A DNA stretch of 64,000 nt from Vibrio sp. JPW-9-11-11. GTDB taxonomy: Bacteria > Pseudomonadota > Gammaproteobacteria > Enterobacterales > Vibrionaceae. The translations under genes were made by a program, and so were the position numbers. The stretch spans positions 434,001-498,000 of the forward strand of contig NZ_SZQJ01000036.1 of assembly GCF_013369335.1 (NCBI RefSeq). Reading direction: 5' to 3'. Shown here piece by piece: positions 53,366 to 60,240 of this stretch. Every line of letters begins with the position of its first letter. Position 1 is the first letter of the stretch. The notes under the pieces are model-generated. The model had not been told where the DNA came from and searched no databases. It worked only from the letters and a program-made list of their open reading frames with translations.

Positions 53366-54154
53366 TTGCAGGCGTCTTTAGATAAAAAGAGAGCCGTTAT
53401 GATTCACTTTTGGAATGGCAACAAGTCGCCTGCACGCCAGGCTTATGAATACCAGTTGTTGGAGCTGGTACTCGGTCACGCGGGCGTGAACGAGTCTATT
53501 CATAATGACACTACCGACTATCCGAAAGCCAAGGATGAGGGCGGGATATTCGAACGTGGGGCGGATCTACTCGTGACCGTCGCTGGGAACCGTAAATTTG
53601 CCGACACAGCCTTTATTGAAGTACCTATTCCTTTGTGTAAAGGCGTACTGGGCCATCGAGTTGCAATCATTGCTCGTTCGCGTCAGGACGAGTTTGCTAT
53701 CAAGTCGCCAGCAGAATTAAAGCAGCAACGCGTAGGTGTTCCGGCTACTTGGGTCGATGCCGAGCTGTTTCGATATAACGGATACTATGTGATGGAGAGA
53801 GGAAGTTTGCCTGAGGTGATGCAATGGGTCGCCAATGGAGAAATTGACTACCTTACTTTAGGCGTCAATGAAGCAGCAGAGATCTTAAGCCAGTTCGGTG
53901 AGCTGACGTCATCACTTATGATAGAGCCGACCAAAGTACTGCAATACCCGTTTCCTGTCGTGTTTTATGTCAACCCAGCTCAGCCAAAGCTCGCAGAGCA
54001 GTTGGCTATCGGATTGCAACACATCATCGGTAACGGCGCATTGGAGAGGTTATTTGACGATCATTTTGCTCAGGTCCTTAAAAGCATCAATCTAGCGAGT
54101 CGAGAACGCATCGAAATGGTTAACCCGCTATTGCCGCTGCAGTACCAAGCGTGA
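53366..54154 (+). CDS. Periplasmic-binding-protein-like protein without signal peptide
   Basis: A 262-residue protein from TTG 53366, or 251 from ATG 53399 (MIHFWNGNKSPARQAYEYQL), which has a GAGAG ribosome-binding site and may be the true start. The sequence looks like a PBP2/amino-acid-binding-type domain: lobe-switch stretches ELKQQRVGVPATWVDAELFR and QWVANGEIDYLTLGVNEAAE. No signal peptide is present in either case, and the operator directly upstream leaves no room for one. It is therefore probably cytoplasmic. It sits under a LacI palindrome, convergent with the lacI-type gene. It may be an intracellular ligand binder in the glucan regulon; function unknown. Confidence 0.7.
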   Translation: MQASLDKKRAVMIHFWNGNKSPARQAYEYQLLELVLGHAGVNESIHNDTTDYPKAKDEGGIFERGADLLVTVAGNRKFADTAFIEVPIPLCKGVLGHRVAIIARSRQDEFAIKSPAELKQQRVGVPATWVDAELFRYNGYYVMERGSLPEVMQWVANGEIDYLTLGVNEAAEILSQFGELTSSLMIEPTKVLQYPFPVVFYVNPAQPKLAEQLAIGLQHIIGNGALERLFDDHFAQVLKSINLASRERIEMVNPLLPLQYQA

Positions 54155-54195
54155 ACTCAGGTGCTCATTTGACATGAGCACCTTTGCTGTCGCGA

Positions 54196-55191
54196 TCAGA
54201 TTGGGCAGACCGACTCTCGCACGATAAGCTCAGGGTTGAGACGGTGATTGATATCAAGCTCTTGCTTATGAGCCAACGATAGTACACCGTGCGCGGCTTC
54301 AGTACCCATTTCTTGAACTGGGAAGTTAACCGTAGTGAGTCGTGGGCGGATATGTTGACTGTGACTGTCGTTATCGAAGCCCACGACGGAGAGATCTTTG
54401 CCGATTTCTATGTTTCTTTCGACCGCGATGTCATAAACCGCCAACGCAATATTGTCGTTTTGACAGAAAATAGCGCTAATGTCGGGTGCGCGGTCGAGCA
54501 AACGACGCGCTTTTTCATGATTGCCATCATGGTCAAAACGGCCCTCGACAACAAGATTCGCATCGTAGCTGATGCCATATTCTGCCAAAGCGTTGCGATA
54601 ACCTTGCAGTCGATCACGACTGTCTCCCTTGCTTAACTGACCTGTGATACAAGCCACACGAGTATGACCTTGATCCAGCAAGTGTTTTGTTGCTAGGTAG
54701 CCACCGAGTTCGTTATCGATATAGATGCAGTGTTCGGCGATTTCAGGAATATATCGGTTGAGTATAATGGTCGCGGCGTTTTGCTCAACTACTTCAATTA
54801 ACTCGTCGTCAGAGAGTTTGTCTGAGTGGATAATCAGGCCATCTACCTGTTTCGAGCGTAGAAAATGAATGGAATCTCGTTCTTTTTCGTACGATTCTTG
54901 GCCGCTGGTGACAATTAAGTGGTTGTTCTTTTTACGCACGGTGTCTTCTGCGTAATGCATCAGTGGTCCGTAAAAAGGACCATCGAGTGAGCCAACCAGC
55001 ATGCCAATACTGTTCGAACGGCTCGAAGCCAACGCTTGAGCAAACGCATTGGGTTTATAACCCAGTTTCTCGATGGCATCAAAGACCTTCTTTCGGTTGG
55101 CTTCTTTCACAGTCGGGTGGCCGTTAAGTGCTCGAGAAACCGTTGACTGAGACACCTTTGCCAACTCTGACACTTCTTTAATCGTTATCAA
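54196..55191 (-). CDS. LacI-family transcriptional regulator of the glucan locus
   Basis: This 331-residue protein has an N-terminal LacI HTH with hinge (ITIKEVSELAKVSQSTVSRA, LNGHPTVKEANRKKVFDAIE, residues 2-50) and a sugar-binding-type effector domain (GLIIHSDKL, HTRVACITGQL, ISAIFCQNDNIALAVYD). It is flanked by several AAGAAAGCGCTTTCTT palindromes, the expected site class, which mark the genes it probably represses. The inducer would be a glucan-derived oligosaccharide or sugar phosphate (inference). It is divergent from the GH16 gene. Confidence 0.9.
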   Translation of the reverse strand: MITIKEVSELAKVSQSTVSRALNGHPTVKEANRKKVFDAIEKLGYKPNAFAQALASSRSNSIGMLVGSLDGPFYGPLMHYAEDTVRKKNNHLIVTSGQESYEKERDSIHFLRSKQVDGLIIHSDKLSDDELIEVVEQNAATIILNRYIPEIAEHCIYIDNELGGYLATKHLLDQGHTRVACITGQLSKGDSRDRLQGYRNALAEYGISYDANLVVEGRFDHDGNHEKARRLLDRAPDISAIFCQNDNIALAVYDIAVERNIEIGKDLSVVGFDNDSHSQHIRPRLTTVNFPVQEMGTEAAHGVLSLAHKQELDINHRLNPELIVRESVCPI

Positions 55192-55356
55192 TGGGAAGTA
55201 CCTTATCCATTTTTAATAAATGTGGGCTACGCACCGGGGCCCTCGCGGCTGAAAGGTGCTGAGCGGACCCATCTCACAGGCATTGATTCTATCGGAACTT
55301 TGCTAACACCTGCGTAGTTTGAATCAATTTAGATAAATAATTGTGAACTAACACCT

Positions 55357-55372
55357 AAGAAAGCGATTTCTT
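55357..55372. promoter_or_regulatory. LacI-type operator, one mismatch, between lacI-type gene and GH16 gene
   Basis: AAGAAAGCGATTTCTT differs from the perfect palindrome at one central base. It may serve autoregulation of the regulator gene (start 55191) or a distal site for the GH16 promoter. Confidence 0.65.
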
Positions 55373-55540
55373 ATTGGTTGATGATCACATAAATCCCTTG
55401 TGGATGGCAATAGACTTTTATCAGGAGTGATGCTTCACATAAATAACTATCTTTCATTGCTTTACATGCTAGTGGCAATGAATGTTATTTCGCAAAGCTT
55501 CAACCTAAGCGATAAAAACCTAAAAATTCCATTTACATTA

Positions 55541-55556
55541 AAGAAAGCGCTTTCAT
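55541..55556. promoter_or_regulatory. LacI-type operator before the GH16 gene
   Basis: AAGAAAGCGCTTTCAT, 20 bp upstream of the GH16 start codon. No other feature was recognised in the 55192-55576 gap. Confidence 0.8.
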
Positions 55557-55576
55557 TTAGGCGTGGGAGATAGACA

Positions 55577-57544
55577 TTGAACAACATCAGAATATTAGCA
55601 CTGGCTAGCTTGTTGCCATTACTGCTTGGAGGATGCAATCAGTCCAAATGGGAGTTGGTATGGAGCGATGAGTTTGAAGCTCATCAAATAGACAGCGAAA
55701 AATGGAACCACGAAGTGAACTGTTGGGGAGGGGGCAATGCCGAGCAACAGTGTTATGTTGCTGATGAAGCCAACTCATTTGTCTCAAAAGGTAAGTTGGT
55801 GATCCGGCTTTTGAAAGGTGACACCACGGGCCCCAACCAAGTGGAGGGTAGTGAGGGTTATGGAGAAACGACCACCACGCTACCTTACTCTTCGGCACGT
55901 TTAACAACGATGAACAAAGGGGACTGGAAGTATGGTCGATTTGAAATCCGTGCAAAATTGCCACAAGGGCAAGGGACTTGGCCCGCGATCTGGATGTTAC
56001 CCACGGAATGGGTTTATGGCGGTTGGGCAGCATCGGGTGAAATCGACATTATGGAGGCGGTTAATTTAGGCACCCACTATCAAGTTGGTGGCGTGACTAA
56101 ACCTGAGAATCGGGTGCACGGTACCCTCCATTACGGTAAAGCGTGGCCGAATAATGTCTACTCTGGCGAAGCCTACGATTTTGGCGATAGCACGGTTAAT
56201 CCTGCAGACGGCTTTCACATTTACGCCATTGAGTGGGAACAGGACGAAATTCGTTGGTACGTGGATGATGTTCACTATGCGACGCAAAAAAGTACCGGCT
56301 GGTGGACACATTACCAGGATGATCAGGGCCAGTGGGTGAGTGGTGCCAACGACGCCCCTTACAATCAGGACTTTCATTTGATCCTCAACCTCGCGATGGG
56401 CGGAAGCTGGCCAACCGCAGTGAACGATGGGGGGATAGACCCAACGATTGAGCAAGCGGAAATGCAGGTCGACTATGTACGTGTCTATCGTTGCAGGGTA
56501 GACCCAGAAACAGGAAAAGGGTGTGCGACAAATGTGTCGCCGGATGCCGTTGAACACCCGGGTGTTGCTGAGCCAGACTTTCCGGCAGACGTGGATCTGT
56601 TCTCTGATCGTTTAACGCTGTTTAGTCAGGGTGAATTGCTGCATGGGTTTAACCTCAATGGTTGGGATGATGGGAACAATGACACACGATTGATTGATGA
56701 CACAGGGATGAATATCAGCATCATCGACAATGGCAATGCGTACATTGAAGCGCTCGGTGATCCTTTGGACATGAGTGATTTTTCAGGGGGAGAGATGGTC
56801 TTTGACCTTAGCTACTCATCGGGTAATGCCAGTGATTTATTGGTAAAAATGGACAGTGGGTACCCTGCGTTGGCGAGCCTAACCATCCCATTGAGCCCGT
56901 TGCCTCAAGCCCAGCAATGGCATCATTACCGCTTTGCTATTGATGACTTTATTGCCCAAGGCTCGAACGGCTTTGACATCGCCTCTATTACTAATCTGGC
57001 GGTTTTTGAGCCGGTCAACAATAGCGACTTTAGCTTTAAAGTCGATAATATTGCCTTTATAAAACCTGTCGTGCTGCTCAGTGGCGATATGGCCGAAGGT
57101 TTTCAGTTAGATGGCTACAATCCAGATGGTGACGACCTCCTGAATGCGGTAGATGGTGGGATTCAAGCTCAGTTCAATGGTGGTGGTAATCTCTTTATCA
57201 CATCAAACCCTGCTCTTGATATGAGCGAGTACTCGAATTGGATACTAAAGTTCGATATCAAAATAGTGGACCTTGGCAGTCACAGCGATGTGTTAGTGAA
57301 AATGGACAGTGGTTGGCCAAATGTCAGTGATATTGCGTTATCCGATACAACAGAAGGGCTAAGCGCAGACGGCCAATGGCACACGTATTCCATCGCGATC
57401 AGTGACTTTGTTGCGGCAGAAAACCGTTACTCACCGGGGGATCGGTTTGACCTCACGAGTGTGAATAATCCATTTGTTTTAGAGGGATTCGGCGGAGAAA
57501 ACCTGTCTGTTGAGCTAGCGAATATCCGCTTTGTTGCCAAATAA
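55577..57544 (+). CDS. Secreted GH16 beta-glucanase (laminarinase-like) lipoprotein
   Basis: This 655-residue protein begins with a lipoprotein signal peptide (LALASLLPLLLGGCNQ, lipid Cys at residue 20). The GH16 catalytic domain (about 25-300) has GEIDIMEAVN with Glu155, Asp157 and Glu160 as the catalytic set. Two related C-terminal modules (about 350-500 and 505-655) share DLLVKMDSGYP / DVLVKMDSGWP and a final FKVDNIAFI / VELANIRFV strand; these are probably glycan-binding or ExoP-C-like domains. It would cut beta-1,3-glucan at the cell surface. The TTG start at 55577 has GGGAG 9 nt upstream. A LacI operator precedes it. Confidence 0.85.
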   Translation: MNNIRILALASLLPLLLGGCNQSKWELVWSDEFEAHQIDSEKWNHEVNCWGGGNAEQQCYVADEANSFVSKGKLVIRLLKGDTTGPNQVEGSEGYGETTTTLPYSSARLTTMNKGDWKYGRFEIRAKLPQGQGTWPAIWMLPTEWVYGGWAASGEIDIMEAVNLGTHYQVGGVTKPENRVHGTLHYGKAWPNNVYSGEAYDFGDSTVNPADGFHIYAIEWEQDEIRWYVDDVHYATQKSTGWWTHYQDDQGQWVSGANDAPYNQDFHLILNLAMGGSWPTAVNDGGIDPTIEQAEMQVDYVRVYRCRVDPETGKGCATNVSPDAVEHPGVAEPDFPADVDLFSDRLTLFSQGELLHGFNLNGWDDGNNDTRLIDDTGMNISIIDNGNAYIEALGDPLDMSDFSGGEMVFDLSYSSGNASDLLVKMDSGYPALASLTIPLSPLPQAQQWHHYRFAIDDFIAQGSNGFDIASITNLAVFEPVNNSDFSFKVDNIAFIKPVVLLSGDMAEGFQLDGYNPDGDDLLNAVDGGIQAQFNGGGNLFITSNPALDMSEYSNWILKFDIKIVDLGSHSDVLVKMDSGWPNVSDIALSDTTEGLSADGQWHTYSIAISDFVAAENRYSPGDRFDLTSVNNPFVLEGFGGENLSVELANIRFVAK

Positions 57545-57564
57545 TAAATAGCGTTATTTCCTCA

Positions 57565-57593
57565 AGCCTACGACCGCCATCGTGGGCTTTTTT
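57565..57593 (+). terminator. Terminator of the GH16 gene
   Basis: AGCCTACGA / TCGTGGGCT stem with a CCGCCA loop and six T. Confidence 0.9.
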
Positions 57594-57631
57594 GTCGCTA
57601 ATTGGCGACGGTTGTTGTGATCAAACTCATT

Positions 57632-57647
57632 AGGAAAGCGCTTTCTT
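57632..57647. promoter_or_regulatory. LacI-type operator (distal) before the porin gene
   Basis: AGGAAAGCGCTTTCTT, one mismatch from the perfect palindrome, 195 bp before the porin ATG. Confidence 0.7.
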
Positions 57648-57794
57648 TGTAGGTTTGATCACTTTTTGTAGGGGTAATGAGCCCTTAGACTCAGTTCTAA
57701 GCCAACACGGTATCATACTATCGGATTAGACAGTGGGGGATCTCGTTAGAGTGTCTGTTTAATTTGTTCGTGATGGCTTTATTTTTATAATCAC

Positions 57795-57810
57795 AAGAAA
57801 GCGCTTTCTT
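57795..57810. promoter_or_regulatory. LacI-type operator (proximal) before the porin gene
   Basis: Perfect AAGAAAGCGCTTTCTT, 32 bp before the porin ATG and 147 bp after the distal copy, a spacing that would permit looping. Confidence 0.8.
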
Positions 57811-57842
57811 TGGCGTGAAGCAAACAAGAACACGGAGTTATT

Positions 57843-59072
57843 ATGAAACACCTTAAGGTATTACCTCTTGCTGCAGTAGTCGCAGCCTCTCTCGCCTCAG
57901 TATCCGCGCTTGCAGATACAAATGTCGCTGAACTTGAAAAGCGTATCGCGGCCCTTGAGTCGAGCCAAACAACGCCATCAGCAGGCTCAGATATCGAGTT
58001 TACCGGTTATGCGCGCTACGGTGCACACTTTGAGAATGATGAGAACCCTTATGTGGGAGCGGCGGGTCAGTCTGCGGGGAATGCTGCGGGTCGTTTAGGT
58101 AACGAAACAAATGGTGGTGAATTTCAGTTCACTAAACGTTTTGAAGGTGCAAATGGAACCAAGTGGGACCTTAACGTGATGATGGAAAACTGGTGGAAAG
58201 CACCCGATGAGTACGGTGATGTAAGCTTAAAGAAATTCTACGCGGGTGCCTCTAATGTATTTAAGTCTCAGCCAGAGATGTACGTCTGGGCTGGCCGTGA
58301 TTTTCATCAACGTCCACAAGAAGGGTTAAACGACTACTTCCTAATGACACACGATGGCCAAGGAGGTGGCTTCAAAAATATGGATTTAGGTGGTGCTAAG
58401 CTTGATTTGGCCGTCGTTGGCTCGACAGGAGATGGCACGGGAGATAGCGGTAATTACGCGGTCACGTCTAAGTTTGGATTCGCATTGAGTGAATCATCGA
58501 CGCTGGATGTCCTGATGAACTACGGGTTTTCAGACAAAGGAAATGATGCCGACAACGCGTTCCAAGTTGCGACGCTGTTTAACCTATCGGGCCATAAGCT
58601 AAACCTGCGTTATAGTGACAACAGTGATAATAGTGCCTTCAATCGTACCAACGGATTAAAAACGATTTATGCAAGCTACCAGTCTGGAATCAGCATAGGT
58701 GAAAGTACTATTGTTGATTATCAACTGGCTTTTCATAATACAGATGGCCTGAATGATATCGAAGACGATCGTACTAACTATAGCGCTATCGTCCGTCCTA
58801 TGTACGCATGGAACGATATTCACTCTACTTGGTTAGAAGCGGGTTACTCACTAGTCGATTATGACAAAGTGGATGATAAGAATGCGGCATGGAAGCTAAC
58901 ACTGTCGCAAAATATTTCATTAGATTCAGTGCCATGGGGACGTCCAATGTTGCGTTTCTATACCACAGTGGGCGAAGCTGATAATAAGGTTAAGTTTGAC
59001 AGCGGTAGCCAAATCGCTGCCGAAAAAGTCGACACCTTGGCATTTGGTGCCATGTTTGAAGCTTGGTGGTAA
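57843..59072 (+). CDS. LamB-type carbohydrate porin
   Basis: This 409-residue outer-membrane protein has a signal peptide (VLPLAAVVAASLASVSALA, cleavage near 24). A short coiled coil (VAELEKRIAALE) follows, then a beta barrel with FTGYARYGAHFE at the start, FQFTKRFEG and MYVWAGRDFHQRP in the middle and an aromatic end (FGAMFEAWW) as in maltoporins. It would admit oligosaccharides from GH16 action. Two LacI-type operators precede it and ACGGAG is its ribosome-binding site. Confidence 0.88.
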   Translation: MKHLKVLPLAAVVAASLASVSALADTNVAELEKRIAALESSQTTPSAGSDIEFTGYARYGAHFENDENPYVGAAGQSAGNAAGRLGNETNGGEFQFTKRFEGANGTKWDLNVMMENWWKAPDEYGDVSLKKFYAGASNVFKSQPEMYVWAGRDFHQRPQEGLNDYFLMTHDGQGGGFKNMDLGGAKLDLAVVGSTGDGTGDSGNYAVTSKFGFALSESSTLDVLMNYGFSDKGNDADNAFQVATLFNLSGHKLNLRYSDNSDNSAFNRTNGLKTIYASYQSGISIGESTIVDYQLAFHNTDGLNDIEDDRTNYSAIVRPMYAWNDIHSTWLEAGYSLVDYDKVDDKNAAWKLTLSQNISLDSVPWGRPMLRFYTTVGEADNKVKFDSGSQIAAEKVDTLAFGAMFEAWW

Positions 59073-59096
59073 GCCAGGTTGATATAAACCATCTTA

Positions 59097-59121
59097 GGTG
59101 TGCCTACAAAATTGGCACACC
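59097..59121 (+). terminator. Terminator of the porin gene
   Basis: GGTGTGCC / GGCACACC stem with a 9-nt loop, followed by GTCCTTTTC. A second hairpin, AGCCGCT/AGCGGCT at 59209-59227 with a T-run, overlaps the end of the convergent araC-type gene. Confidence 0.75.
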
Positions 59122-59214
59122 GTCCTTTTCATTATTATCCATTATTGGTCACCTCAATGAGGTCGCCTCTTCATCTCTGATACAGGACTTGCTCCTTGAT
59201 ATCGCTTTAGCCGC

Positions 59215-60087
59215 TCATTGAGCGGCTTTTTTTATATCGGAACGGGGAGTGTGTCCAAACTGTTGCTTGTAGCATTTGGAAAAATAGTTGCTGTCACTAA
59301 AGCCACTACGTTCGGCAATGTCTTGTACTGAAGTGATTTTTTCATCCGTGATCAGTTTCGCTGCGTAATTGAGCTGCAGGGCGCGCAGATACTGTACCGG
59401 GGCACACTCAAAGTACTGGCGAAACAGGCGTTGTAACTGCCGCGGGCTAACAAACGCAGCGTTGGCGATTTGGTCGACATTGATATCACTGGAGGTAAAG
59501 TGTTGCTCCAAGAAAACTAAAGCGCGACTGAGCGCAAATGTGGTTTGTGGTGTGTCGAGTTGTTGGCTTTGATAAATGCGCGCCAAATTGACCACCAACT
59601 GCTGCATTAAGCTGCTGATCACGATTTCAAACCCCGGTAGAGCCTGTTGATACTCATGACGAATTTGCTCAAGTAACTCGGCTGCCACCGTCATTTGATC
59701 GGGGCTTAGGGTAAGTTTGGCGCTGTACTCGCTAGTTTGCCTAGCAATAGGCTCAATCTTGAACAGTGCTTGATAACCGGAAAGCGCACGCATTGACGGC
59801 AGTTCGAAAAAGGGAGCCGAGTCATCAAACATCAAGTTGATCAGCTTAAGGTTACGTACATCTTTAAAGCCATGTTCGGTATCGCCATTGATGACAAAAA
59901 TATCCCCTGCGCTCAGAGGGTACTCGTAGTCAGACACCAAATGCTTACCTTCGCCTTCAAGCACTAAAAACAGTTCGGAAAAGTCATGTTTATGCATGGC
60001 AAAGTCGGTTCGATGATCTCCGTCGACAAACGCAAAACTGAGGTGTTGGTATCGTTGATGTGATCGCAGTCGATAGCGAAGCGTCAT
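59215..60087 (-). CDS. AraC-family transcriptional regulator (beside the GH3 gene)
   Basis: This 290-residue protein has an N-terminal cupin sensing domain (FAMHKHDFSELFLVLEGEGKHL, about 30-52) and a C-terminal AraC domain (VDQIANAAFVSPRQLQRLFR, VQDIAERSGFSDSNYFSKCY). The layout matches sugar-responsive AraC regulators. It is divergent from the GH3 beta-glucosidase with 153 bp between, and its probable target is that gene. An imperfect palindrome TGTCAC-AC-GTGACA lies at 60207-60220. Confidence 0.9.
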   Translation of the reverse strand: MTLRYRLRSHQRYQHLSFAFVDGDHRTDFAMHKHDFSELFLVLEGEGKHLVSDYEYPLSAGDIFVINGDTEHGFKDVRNLKLINLMFDDSAPFFELPSMRALSGYQALFKIEPIARQTSEYSAKLTLSPDQMTVAAELLEQIRHEYQQALPGFEIVISSLMQQLVVNLARIYQSQQLDTPQTTFALSRALVFLEQHFTSSDINVDQIANAAFVSPRQLQRLFRQYFECAPVQYLRALQLNYAAKLITDEKITSVQDIAERSGFSDSNYFSKCYKQQFGHTPRSDIKKAAQ

Positions 60088-60240
60088 GTCGTTATTTTCC
60101 TTTTTTGTGTCGCTTTATTCGTAGAATTACGCTAATGGCAAGCATACTATGAATGTACACAAAAAACGTATTGGTTTATAGCCACAGCGCGGTTGTAGGC
60201 CCACTCTGTCACACGTGACATGACGCATTGAGAAAATAAC

